Made by a program: the position numbers and the translations under genes. This document shows positions 1-8,598 of a stretch of 64,000 nt of DNA, piece after piece. Within the stretch, counting starts at the first letter, position 1. Each line of letters begins with the position of its first letter. Source of the stretch: Stenotrophomonas sp. 24(2023) (GTDB taxonomy: Bacteria > Pseudomonadota > Gammaproteobacteria > Xanthomonadales > Xanthomonadaceae); the NCBI RefSeq assembly GCF_030913365.1, contig NZ_CP133160.1:1550001-1614000 (forward strand), given 5' to 3'. Under the pieces are notes generated by a model that saw nothing but the letters and a program-made list of their open reading frames with translations, searched no databases and was not told where the DNA came from.

Positions 1-25
1 CCTTCCCCCCTGTGGCGGCGACGCC

Positions 26-640
26 ATGGCACCGCAACTGCTCAAGCGCGGCGAGCGCTTCCTGGCCCCGGATGTGTACCGCACCTGCCTGGACGGGCAG
101 CTGGCGGTGGTCAAGGACTATTCCCGCTACCGCGGCACGCCGGCGGCGCTGATCGCGCGGCTGATGGTGCGCCGCGAGGCCCGCATGCTGGCCCGGCTGG
201 GCGGCTGGAAGCACGCCCCGGCGCTGCTGGGCACGCTGGGCGGACTGGCCGTGGGCATGGAATTCATTCCCGGCGAAACGCTGACCAGCGCCCAGGCCGT
301 CAGCGGTGAAGTGTTCGAGCAGCTGCAGCGCGCCCTGGGCCGCCTGCATGCCGCCGGCATCACCCACAACGACCTGCACGGCACCAACGTGGTCGTGAGC
401 GCCGGTGTCCCCGTGCTGCTGGATTTCACCTCGGCCTGGCGCGTGCCGCGCTGGCTGCGCCACAACCCGGTCACCCGGCAGCTGCGCCGCAGCGACATGA
501 AGAACCTGCTGAAGATGCGCCAGCGCGTGACCGGCCAGGCACCGAGCGCCGCGCAGGCCGCCCTGGTGGCCGACCCCGGCTGGGTGGCCGCCGTGCGCCA
601 GGGCTGGAAACGGTTCTATCGGTGGGCGAAGCGGCGGTAA
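26..640 (+). CDS. RIO-like / lipopolysaccharide-kinase-like phosphotransferase
   Basis: This 204-aa protein has the minimal protein-kinase fold seen in RIO1/Kdo-kinase-like enzymes. K30 (in VVKDY) fits the ATP-binding lysine and E51 the helix-C glutamate. H114-N-D-L-H-G-T-N121 fits the catalytic loop (HxDxxxxN), and D133-F-T replaces the metal-binding DFG. The family phosphorylates proteins, small molecules or LPS sugars; the substrate cannot be read here. The ATG at 26 lacks a clear ribosome-binding site, and the frame stays open to base 1, so the true start may lie outside the window. The gene converges on the PII gene. Confidence 0.8.
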   Translation: MAPQLLKRGERFLAPDVYRTCLDGQLAVVKDYSRYRGTPAALIARLMVRREARMLARLGGWKHAPALLGTLGGLAVGMEFIPGETLTSAQAVSGEVFEQLQRALGRLHAAGITHNDLHGTNVVVSAGVPVLLDFTSAWRVPRWLRHNPVTRQLRRSDMKNLLKMRQRVTGQAPSAAQAALVADPGWVAAVRQGWKRFYRWAKRR

Positions 641-676
641 GCGCTGGGTTGCAGGTGCCGCCTGCGCCTGCCGCGC

Positions 677-1744
<1,068 letters not shown>

Positions 1745-1774
1745 TCAAAAAGCGAGTTCGCCTTGAATGAACTA

Positions 1775-1996
1775 TCAGGCACCGGCATGGCGTTGTATCT
1801 CCGTGCGTGATTGAAGCGCTGTGCCGCAGAACGGGCAGTACATGACAGCTTGATCAAACCATCCGATACCTTGGTCAGTGTTGATGTATCCGACTGCCAA
1901 GTACAGGACGCCGTTGTCCTCAACACGCAGCAACTTCTCTGGCGGAGATGTCATTGCATTGCTCATATCGCTGCAGCAGCTTCCAAAGCTCGACAT
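1775..1996 (-). CDS. Small zinc-ribbon protein
   Basis: A 73-aa protein whose C-terminal half carries YCPFCGTAL (C54, C57), a zinc-knuckle half-site typical of small rubredoxin-like or zinc-ribbon proteins. A further CC pair lies at residues 7-8. The start has a good ribosome-binding site (AGGAAG five bases before the ATG). The gene stands alone in the low-GC stretch after ubiK and is bounded upstream by an attC-like motif (about 2021-2070). The function is unknown; small proteins with one CPFCG motif are often hypothetical. The codon usage is less GC-biased than that of the neighbouring core genes. Confidence 0.6.
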   Translation of the reverse strand: MSSFGSCCSDMSNAMTSPPEKLLRVEDNGVLYLAVGYINTDQGIGWFDQAVMYCPFCGTALQSRTEIQRHAGA

Positions 1997-2529
1997 GGAA
2001 TCTTCCTAGAGACTGACGCCTAACGTGAGCCATGCTGCGCGGCATCGGACCGAGTGAGTTGTTATACCAACCTGCTCAAAAATTCTACAAAATCTAGCAT
2101 GGATGGTGTCGTGCTTGTTGGTTTAGCTCCCTGCTCCGCCGACATCCGCTTCCGGCCAGAAGCGGCCATGCCTGCGTGAATTCATTGGGACATCCCAAGT
2201 GCACGCTAGGATGCGCCCAAAATATCCAAGACTCCCACGCGATCTCAACCAAGCTGCGGTACCTGAGGCGGGGAAAGCATCAGCACGATGTTCGACAACC
2301 ATCCGCGCATCTGCCGGCAGGATCAAACGTCGCCAAGCATGTGGGCATCCATTGCAGGCACGACTACGTCGGTCAGCCACGCTTCACCCTGTTAGATCCC
2401 CACTTGGCTCCAGAAGGAGCGTAGAGATTCAGTTCTGCCGTCAGCAGCGCTGGAACATCATCGACAGCTCCAAACGGACCAGCGAGATTACAAGCAAGCT
2501 GCTACGTTTGGTGATTCATTCGGAATAAG
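1997..2529. other. Intergenic stretch without a recognisable gene
   Basis: Neither strand shows a convincing gene. The region is AT-richer than the surroundings near 2070-2110 and contains a 7-bp hairpin (CCGCTTC/GAAGCGG, 2146-2165) and the attC-like motif at 2021-2070. The longest open frames here have no ribosome-binding sites and no familiar motifs. Confidence 0.5.
2021..2070 (-). other. attC-like site (integron cassette recombination motif), degenerate
   Basis: Read on the minus strand, the stretch ends in GTTAGGC, a perfect 3' core (GTTRRRY), placed 21 bases before the zinc-ribbon start codon. This is the usual distance from attC to a cassette gene. At the 5' end is GTATAAC, one mismatch from the inverse core RYYYAAC. 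Between them CCgATGC and GCATGG pair with one bulged base. At about 50 nt it is short for attC, and the outer arms pair poorly, so it is either a degenerate site or chance. Confidence 0.25.
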
Positions 2530-2679
2530 TCACGCGCCAAGCTCCTTGCGGTCAATGTTCTGTTCCGCCTTGACCAACTCGTAGAGTAAGCCGATCAGTG
2601 GAGTCAGCACCTGCTTGTCGTTTTTCAGTGCTTGAGTCACCAGATCCGTATGTGAAGAAGTGAACCTGGAACTGTTCTC
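2530..2679 (-). pseudogene. C-terminal fragment of an unidentified gene
   Basis: A minus-strand frame of about 49 codons ending at TGA (2530) reads like a real protein tail: ENSSRFTSSHTDLVTQALKN followed by LTPLIGLLYELVKAEQNIDR and KELGA. Composition and helix pattern differ from the low-complexity translations around it. No in-frame ATG with a ribosome-binding site is present, and the frame upstream turns into Arg/Cys-rich noise. It is probably the end of a truncated gene left by island rearrangement. Its identity is unknown. Confidence 0.3.
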
Positions 2680-2803
2680 AATGCCAGGCTCCCGTGTACG
2701 CCTGCATCGCGCGAAAGCATGCAGGCGGCAGGCCCGGACCAGCGCGTCTCAGCGAACCGATGCTTGCGGAGCTGCACCAAGCCTCTGGCAATAGGCAGCC
2801 GAA

Positions 2804-4069
2804 TCAATGCTCCATCAGCGACTTCAACCGCTTACGATGTGCTCTCAGTTGTCTGCCAATGACGTTCGATCCTGTCTTGCGCGCCGCCATTTTTGCGTAT
2901 TTAAGGAAGCTCCGGCCATTCTTGGGCGCGTGCTCGGAATAACGATTTAAGAGATTCTTGCGCCGCTGCACGAGTAGAGCGACGCCTCCGTCGCTTGTCT
3001 TGGCATCCCGAAACTGTTTAACCCCTCTTCGCATCTTGACGTAGAAGCGGGAGACACCTGAGGCTCGCAGAAAAACTTCGATGCCGTCATAGGTGAGGCC
3101 TAGATACGGAAGTGGCACGGCCCCTTTTCCTGCATCAAAATGACTTTTGACCGTCTTAGCGCCTTGAATTGTAAGCGCCAGTGCAGCCAACTCTGATTCA
3201 ACCAACTTGCAGATAGCTCCAACATCCGCACCGGGCACAACTACCAAGATGTCGTCGCAATACCTTCGGTATATCCCTCCGAGATCTTCAATCGCCGTTT
3301 TTATTTTTTCGTCGAAGGGGAGCATGTAGATATTTGATAGGGCAGCGCTGATTGGCGACCCTTGAGGTATTCCTCGATCTTTCGAGTTCACTTCGATCAG
3401 ATTTCCACCACGGATAGCATTTCGGAATGCGGCGGCGTCACATAGCCGATCAAGACGCCCTAGGCTTGTGCGACTCAAGTTAAGCGCCTTTCTTGCGGCT
3501 ATAAGCTCGACTGAGGCGTGCCTAGTCAAGGACTTGAACACCGCAAAGTGGTCACCAGGCAAGCTTTGGAAGCCCATCAAAGATGCCCACTGATCCCGAA
3601 GCAGCCGGTGATTCAATGACCCAAAAAAGTCCCTGACGTCAAATCCGAGTGCAGTACACGGGCGATGGCAATCGATCCACTCAAACGCTTCTTGCGCGAA
3701 ATCGACATTGGACTTCTTGAGTGCACGAAAGGCGATGACGTTCTCGCTGAGGCCTCGAGCCTTCAGCTCAACCTCTAGACGCTCCGTCAAGAGAAAGTTG
3801 TAGTAGGCGTAAATCGCGGCATCCGCATGAGCCGCGTACCTTATGTCCCGGATCTTCTTGCTTTTCTTTACTAAGCCGGGTCCGATCCGCTTGAACTTGT
3901 TCCTGACATTGTCATGGCGGATGAAGGGATAAAAAGAGTGCCGTCTAACAGACTCCGGGTCACACACCAGCTGCTTGCACGCTGAGCGAGGAAGAGGGGT
4001 GTCGAAGTGCACGTACTTCCTGAGCACATATGCAGCTTCGAGAGCTGACTTTGGGATTTCCTTACCCAT
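2804..4069 (-). CDS. Defence-associated reverse transcriptase, DRT2-like
   Basis: A 421-aa stand-alone reverse transcriptase with the ordered RT motifs. Motif A is GFDVRDFFGSLNH (catalytic D144), motif B GIPQGSPISAALSN (233-246), motif C YRRYCDDILVVV (YCDD 270-273), motif D lysine at K305 in AKTVKSH, and motif E PYLGLTYDG (321-329). The C-terminus is a basic helical 'thumb' (KMRRGVKQFRDAK to KRLKSLMEH). It has no endonuclease, maturase or integrase domain, unlike group II intron or retrotransposon RTs. This size and a YCDD centre fit the unknown-group RTs that act in phage defence, best DRT2. In DRT2 the enzyme copies an RNA encoded just upstream by rolling-circle synthesis. The start lacks a clear Shine-Dalgarno sequence. 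Class assignment is inference; RT identity is secure. Confidence 0.93.
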   Translation of the reverse strand: MGKEIPKSALEAAYVLRKYVHFDTPLPRSACKQLVCDPESVRRHSFYPFIRHDNVRNKFKRIGPGLVKKSKKIRDIRYAAHADAAIYAYYNFLLTERLEVELKARGLSENVIAFRALKKSNVDFAQEAFEWIDCHRPCTALGFDVRDFFGSLNHRLLRDQWASLMGFQSLPGDHFAVFKSLTRHASVELIAARKALNLSRTSLGRLDRLCDAAAFRNAIRGGNLIEVNSKDRGIPQGSPISAALSNIYMLPFDEKIKTAIEDLGGIYRRYCDDILVVVPGADVGAICKLVESELAALALTIQGAKTVKSHFDAGKGAVPLPYLGLTYDGIEVFLRASGVSRFYVKMRRGVKQFRDAKTSDGGVALLVQRRKNLLNRYSEHAPKNGRSFLKYAKMAARKTGSNVIGRQLRAHRKRLKSLMEH

Positions 4070-4074
4070 GCTGA

Positions 4075-4374
4075 ACTGACCAGTTTTCTACAGGGCGGGG
4101 CAGGCTGCGGCGACCTTTACCCCCCCTGGTTGGTACTGCACAGGTTCCATCTATGGAGACCCTACCCACGCGGCCGGTAACCGCGCTTAACCGCATAGAC
4201 ACAAGATTGTTGTGTAGCCACGTTTCGGAGGAACTTATGATCACGATTGCGGTCGAACTGATGTCGAGCCTTGTCGCTCACCTCGTCCGGGTGGCGGTCG
4301 CAGCATGCTGCGGTCGCCCTCCTGGCGTGCTAAGCACTCCCCCATTCCCCAAAACCGAATGGGCGTCACATTTT
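4075..4374 (+). other. Stop-free cDNA-sense reading frame (candidate neo-type ORF)
   Basis: The complement of the proposed RT template RNA is open for 100 codons in one frame (stops at 4072 and 4375). Inside lies a strong start signal: GGAGGA (4227-4232), four bases, then ATG (4237). From there it encodes a very helical, hydrophobic segment beginning MITIAVELMSSLVAHLVRVA. If the RNA is copied repeatedly and the unit length is a multiple of three, the cDNA would carry an endless frame, as reported for DRT2 'neo' genes. A 100-codon open frame can also arise by chance in GC-rich DNA, so the start signal and context are the stronger arguments. Confidence 0.45.
4091..4364 (-). ncRNA. Structured RNA upstream of the reverse transcriptase (putative RT template)
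   Basis: Six hairpins can be drawn on the minus strand between a promoter and the RT start. They are 4341-4363 (CCCATTC/GAATGGG); 4294-4319 (GGCG and CGCAG arms, CAUG loop, 2x2 internal loop); 4199-4215 (ACACAA/TTGTGT, 5-nt loop); 4169-4185 (CGCGG/CCGCG); 4143-4161 (GGT-TCCA/TGGA-ACC, UAGA loop, one bulge); and 4091-4128 (CAGGGGGGG with CCCCGCCCTG). A hairpin-poor interval of about 78 nt (4216-4293) sits between the second and third and is the natural candidate for the copied template. Size and position match DRT2 ncRNAs. Ends are estimates. Confidence 0.6.
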
Positions 4375-4399
4375 TAGCACTTCATCGACTGGGAATCAA
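4371..4399 (-). promoter_or_regulatory. Promoter of the ncRNA-RT unit
   Basis: On the minus strand, TTGATT (4394-4399) lies exactly 17 bases from TAAAAA (4371-4376), with a TG one base before the -10 (extended -10). Each hexamer matches 4 of 6 sigma-70 consensus bases. The start would fall near 4364, at the first base of the first hairpin of the RNA. Confidence 0.5.
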
Positions 4400-4858
4400 C
4401 TAGCCGCTTATGGATTCACCAAGGTAAGGCTTCGACCGAGACCCTCATACTGTGGCATGAGGCCAGCTTGGCAGCGTTCCCCCAAGTCTCACGGACACTG
4501 ACGAGGAGCCTGAACCAGGTCATGGGCAGTTGCTTGTAGCTCTTCGTGAGTGGCTTCTTGGGGTCGAAAGCGGAGAATAGCCCCGGACCAAGCGTCAACG
4601 CAGTGCTGATGTCTGCTCCCGCCCCAAAGCAGACATACAGCCGCTACCAACAGCCCCTGCACAGACTTGTCGCAATCTGCTCGCCGTCAGCCCCTGACCC
4701 GCAATCTGCTGCCCCCACCCCAAAAACACCGAACGCCTTACCAGCCATACCTCTGCCCCACCCTTCCCCTATGAGACAATTACGAAAACGTCTCGGGTTG
4801 TGGCGGCATTGGCCCCTTTCCCTTGGCATTTCACACAACAGCAGGTAATCGTTACTAC
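4400..4858. other. Intergenic stretch between the RT unit and the folded leader
   Basis: No gene is supported. GAGAC-N12-GTCTC (about 4772-4793) forms an inverted repeat that might be an operator or terminator stem. A C-rich plus strand runs through 4680-4780. The G+C content rises from left to right towards the host level. Confidence 0.4.
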
Positions 4859-5061
4859 GCCACCGGAAACGGGTGGCCGGGCCTCGAAAACCCGCTGTTG
4901 TGATGATGTTTACGCTTACCAGCCGGCACCGCCTTGCGTGGTGCCGGCTGGTAATCCGTCTGCCGGCTATGGCGGGCGGTGCGTGGGGGCTTCGGCCCGC
5001 CGGGGATCATCACACGCCGGTTTTCGAGCCACGCATCGTCCGCCACCTTTACCGGTGGCGG
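4859..5061 (+). other. Highly folded 5' leader upstream of the 118-aa orphan
   Basis: Nested and consecutive inverted repeats fill 200 bases. CTCGAAAACC (about 4883) pairs with GGTTTTCGAG (about 5019). TGTGATGAT (about 4899) pairs with ATCATCACA (5006). Inside lies a 15-bp perfect hairpin (4916-4930/4940-4954) with a 9-nt loop. Flanking hairpins sit at 4859-4877 (GCCACC/GGTGGC) and 5040-5061 (CCGCCACC/GGTGGCGG). The last ends 26 bases before the ATG. This could be a structured mRNA leader, a small RNA, or a miniature palindromic repeat. Confidence 0.6.
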
Positions 5062-5087
5062 CTTCTGCCTGTCTGCACGGAGCTGCC

Positions 5088-5444
5088 ATGAACAAGCCAC
5101 ATTCCCCCTCCCCGCGCCACATCCAGGAAGCGCCCGGGCCCGAGTCCACCGTGGACCCCAACAGCCTCGTCGCCATCCTGCACAGCATTGGTGGCGGCGT
5201 CGCATCCGATGGACAGCCCTGGCCCGAGCGCCACCAGCTGCGTGGCCGGCAGATGGCCATGGCCGATGCCGACTGCGCCCTCACCGGCCAGCGCATCGTG
5301 CAGGAGTTGCTGCTGGCGGCCGAACGCGCGCACCAGAACGGCGACCCCGACCAGTACGTGGGCGACCGCGTGATGGAAGGCCTGGCGATGGCATCGCTGG
5401 CACTCACCACCTTCATCCAGGAACGGATGCGCCCACAGGGTTGA
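5088..5444 (+). CDS. Conserved-looking small helical protein of unknown function
   Basis: A 118-aa soluble protein with a proline/serine-rich N-terminal tail (MNKPHSPSPRHIQEAPGPES). An all-helical core follows, with alanine- and glutamate-rich stretches (ADADCALTGQRIVQELLLAAERAHQNG and VMEGLAMASLALTTFIQERM). There are no catalytic motifs and no membrane segment. The ATG at 5088 was chosen because the folded leader ends just before it; an in-frame extension upstream crosses the leader and is unlikely to be translated. Its family is not recognised. Short proteins of this style behind structured leaders recur in Xanthomonadaceae and Pseudomonas, but I cannot name a function. Confidence 0.65.
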   Translation: MNKPHSPSPRHIQEAPGPESTVDPNSLVAILHSIGGGVASDGQPWPERHQLRGRQMAMADADCALTGQRIVQELLLAAERAHQNGDPDQYVGDRVMEGLAMASLALTTFIQERMRPQG

Positions 5445-5515
5445 TCGCGTGTGGGGATGGCGCGGTGGTTGCCCGCAGGGTGGCGGGTGATGCGGCGTCA
5501 TCCCGCGCTGGCGGC

Positions 5516-5548
5516 GTGGGCCGGTGCCGTGGGGTGGCGCCGGCCCAC
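5516..5548. terminator. Hairpin between convergent genes
   Basis: GTGGGCCGG (5516-5524) pairs with CCGGCCCAC (5540-5548), and an inner GCC/GGC extends the stem. There is no T-run. It lies between the 118-aa gene and the TonB receptor that converges on it. Confidence 0.4.
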
Positions 5549-5670
5549 ACCGGCATTGAGGGGGATGGGTGATGTGGGCAGGGCGTGGCCGAAGGCCGCG
5601 TGAACGCCCGCCGTGCTTATGCCCCCGGCCGGCCCGCAGTGCACCCCAGCACCGCAGGCCGGCCCCGCAC

Positions 5671-8067
5671 TCAGAACGCCATCGATGTGCTGAACATCAC
5701 CTGCCGCGGCGCACTGCGCTGCAGCGTCTGGTAATCGCCAGAGAACGAGGAGCCGGCGATCGTGGCGGTACCAATGTTGTTGCGGTTGAACAGGTTGCTC
5801 ACGTCCAGCCGGAATTCCAGGCCCGGCACCCGGCTCTGCGCGCCCATGCGGTAGGCGGCATAGGCATTGACCTGCCAGAACGACGGTACGCGGATGTCGT
5901 TCTCGTACGTGAACGGCTGGCGCAGGTATTCGGTGCTGGTGGCACCAAAGCGCCAATCGCCGAAGTGCGCGGTCAGGTCGGTCACCAGCGAAATCTGCGG
6001 GTAGCCCGGCTGTGCGTTGCCCTTGATCGGGTACACGGTGTCGTTCACCACGAAATCGCGGTCGTAGTACGAACGTGCCACGGCCACGCCCTGGTAGAAC
6101 TGCAGGTGCTCGGTCAGGTCGGCCGTCACGCCCAGGTTGGCGCCGATCACGTGCATCTTCGGCATCAGGCGCACGGTGTTGATCTGCTGGAACTGCGTGC
6201 CGATGGCCGCCGACAGCAGGCGGTTGCGGATATCGCTGTAGAACACATCGGCGGTCACCGTGGCGCGGTCGAAGCGATGGGTGCCACCGATGGTCAGGTT
6301 CCAGTCCTTTTCCGGCCGCAGCGTGTGTGCGATGCGGTCGAATTCTTCCTGGTCGGTGATGGTCCAGGCCGAAGCGGTGTAGCCGATGTTGCCGCGCTGG
6401 GCCACGCGGAAGCCGTTCATGGTGTTGGCCAGATCGATGAAGGCATCGGTCTTGCTGGTCGGGCTCCAGAACAGCGACAGGTGCGGCAGGAAGTTGCTCT
6501 TGGCCCGCAGCGTGCCGTACACCGGGCGGTCCGGGGCATCGCTGATGCCGCCGCCGGTGGTGGTGAAGTCCACCGCCTTGAAGCCGGCGCCCAGCACCAG
6601 CGTGTCGGTCAGGGCGATGTCATCGTGCAGGTAGAACTGCCGCGAGCGGGTGACCCAGCTCGACTGGTTTTCCACCTTGAACGCCGGGCCGTACACATCG
6701 TAGGGCCCCACGGTCTTCAACGGCTTGCCCTGGCCCAGCAGCGGCTCGGTGTACCACGAGGTTTCGGCCGCGGCCTTGCTCTTTTCCTGCCAGAAACCGG
6801 TGGTGAGGGTGTGCTTGCCCGCCACCAGGGTCAGGTTGAACATGCCGCCGATGCGGTTCAGGTGCGGGGTCTGCACCTGTTCGGAGAACGGCGCGCCGTT
6901 GGGCGAGGGCGTGGTCGGGTCGGTCAGCGTGGCCTTGGTGCTGCTGTTGGCGTTGTACAGCTGCACGTTGCCGCTCAGCGCGGGCGTCAGGCGGAAGTTG
7001 TGCGCCACCGAGGCGATCTTGTCGGTGGTCACCTGGCCGGTGTCGTAAGGAATCAGCGCGGCCAGTTCGCCACAGGTGTAGGCGCCGCACGGCTTGTCGG
7101 CGTTTTCCGGCAGGGCGATGTAATACGCCTTCTCGTAATCGGGGTACCAGCTGTCGGCCTTCCAGCCCAGCTTGCGGATCATGTCGAAGGAGATGTTGTT
7201 GTAGCCCCACACCGCCGCGTGGCTGGCCGACAGGAACACGGTGAAATCACCCCAGGCCACATCCTGCGTGGCCTTCAGGTCGCCACGCAGGAAGTTCTGC
7301 GTGCCACCGGCCTGGTACTTGTCGGCCGAGACGCGCTGCAGGTCCACCAGCACCTTCGGGCCGCCCTCGCCCAGCTGCCCGGACTGTGCCGATACCGTGG
7401 TGACGAACGTGCTGTTGCTGCCCACGCCCTGCTTGATGCGCAGCGAAGGATTATCGGACAACGCGGCCAGCCGGTATTCCAGGCTGCCACCGTTGACGCT
7501 GCTGGAAAAAACGCTGACCGGCGCCGCACCCGGGCTGACCGTGATCGCGCCGATGCCATCGGGCACGCCGACGTTGACCACGCTGGTGCCGGTGAGCGAA
7601 AGGAAGCCGTTGTCGTTCAGCGGCACGCCTTCGAAGGTGATGCCCATTTCATTCATGCGGAAGCCGCGCACGAACAGGCTGGTGGCCGAAATATCCAGGC
7701 CCAGCCCATCGGTGGCGGTGTAGCTGGCACCGGGCACGTTCTTCAGGCGCGACAGGCCGTTGTTGCCGGACATCGCCGTGTCCAGATCGGTGCTGTTGAA
7801 CACGTAGCGGTTCGGCCCGACCACCTGGGTGGGGGCGACGCTGGCCGAGTGCTTGGACGCCACCACATCCAGTGCGGACAGCGTGGTGGGGCCGGTGGCG
7901 GTGTCGGCGCCATCGGTGGCATCAGCGGCCTGCGCCTGCGGCAGTGCCATGCAGGTGCCCAGCGCGATCAGCAGCAGCGGCGTGCCACGGCGGCGCACGG
8001 TGTGCGGGCCGGGAAGAAGGCGCAGCACGGGCTGCACGGCATGGGGCGAAATGGGGAAGGTGTTCAT
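5671..8067 (-). CDS. TonB-dependent outer-membrane receptor
   Basis: A 798-aa TonB-dependent transporter. A signal peptide ends about residue 47 (GTPLLLIALGTCMALPQAQA). A plug domain follows with the typical signatures SLFVRGFRMNEMGITFEGVP and GAITVSPGAAPVSVFSSSVNGG. The rest is a beta-barrel ending in aromatic F (FSTSMAF), the BAM insertion signal. A CGAYTC pair lies in an extracellular loop region. These receptors import siderophores, cobalamin or sugars using TonB energy; the ligand is not evident. It stands alone with a 530-base upstream region. The ATG at 8067 starts the signal peptide; a longer upstream frame is read-through. Confidence 0.93.
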   Translation of the reverse strand: MNTFPISPHAVQPVLRLLPGPHTVRRRGTPLLLIALGTCMALPQAQAADATDGADTATGPTTLSALDVVASKHSASVAPTQVVGPNRYVFNSTDLDTAMSGNNGLSRLKNVPGASYTATDGLGLDISATSLFVRGFRMNEMGITFEGVPLNDNGFLSLTGTSVVNVGVPDGIGAITVSPGAAPVSVFSSSVNGGSLEYRLAALSDNPSLRIKQGVGSNSTFVTTVSAQSGQLGEGGPKVLVDLQRVSADKYQAGGTQNFLRGDLKATQDVAWGDFTVFLSASHAAVWGYNNISFDMIRKLGWKADSWYPDYEKAYYIALPENADKPCGAYTCGELAALIPYDTGQVTTDKIASVAHNFRLTPALSGNVQLYNANSSTKATLTDPTTPSPNGAPFSEQVQTPHLNRIGGMFNLTLVAGKHTLTTGFWQEKSKAAAETSWYTEPLLGQGKPLKTVGPYDVYGPAFKVENQSSWVTRSRQFYLHDDIALTDTLVLGAGFKAVDFTTTGGGISDAPDRPVYGTLRAKSNFLPHLSLFWSPTSKTDAFIDLANTMNGFRVAQRGNIGYTASAWTITDQEEFDRIAHTLRPEKDWNLTIGGTHRFDRATVTADVFYSDIRNRLLSAAIGTQFQQINTVRLMPKMHVIGANLGVTADLTEHLQFYQGVAVARSYYDRDFVVNDTVYPIKGNAQPGYPQISLVTDLTAHFGDWRFGATSTEYLRQPFTYENDIRVPSFWQVNAYAAYRMGAQSRVPGLEFRLDVSNLFNRNNIGTATIAGSSFSGDYQTLQRSAPRQVMFSTSMAF

Positions 8068-8598
8068 GGCCAGATCCAGGGTGTGTGTGGGTGTTTGGGC
8101 GCAAGCGCACACCCCGCGCGACGCAGCGCCGCAGGGCGGCACGCTGGCGGGTTGGGCAATCGCGATGTGGGCAGGCGACGGCGGTGCGGCGCCGGAAAGG
8201 GGAACCGCAGGCGTGGCGGCCGGTGCGGCCCGCTGCGGGTCAGCAGATGGGAACGGTCATCTGCGGTACTGCGCGTTCCTCGACGATGAAGTACGGGGGT
8301 GGAGAAGCGATGCGGGGAATTTTTGCATCGGTTGTGCGGTTGCACCATTGCGCGTTGGTACAGCGTTTATTGCCCGCCGTATGTACTGGCTATACCTGCG
8401 TATATCTGCATCGTGTCTGCATGTGCGCGGCGTTGCGCGGCCGCTTGCATGAACACCGCTTTCATCGGCATGGCCGTTGCCTGAATGGGCGCCGCCGCCT
8501 CGGCACGGGCGCAACCTTCCCACAATGTTCGCTTTCTACGGTCAGGGTGCAGGCCGAAACCCGCCTGCGGTTCCACCCGATGACAGGAGATGACGCCC
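8068..8598. other. Divergent intergenic region
   Basis: This 530-base region separates the divergent TonB receptor and glycine-zipper genes and should hold both promoters. The segment 8300-8420 is clearly AT-richer (aatttttgcatcgg, tgtactggctatacctg) and is the likely promoter and operator zone. I see no gene and no strong inverted repeat. Confidence 0.4.

Noticed and set aside
2804..4069. Retron or group II intron interpretation of the RT
   Set aside because: No maturase or endonuclease domain, no intron domain V/VI-like ends seen, and no msr-msd with flanking inverted a1/a2 repeats recognised upstream.
4416..4598. Short minus-strand frame upstream of the RT promoter as a partner gene
   Set aside because: No ribosome-binding site and no recognisable domain.
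5569..8289. A 906-codon open frame antisense to the TonB receptor
   Set aside because: It mirrors the receptor's codons in GC-rich DNA and gives a His/Gly/Arg-rich translation without domains.
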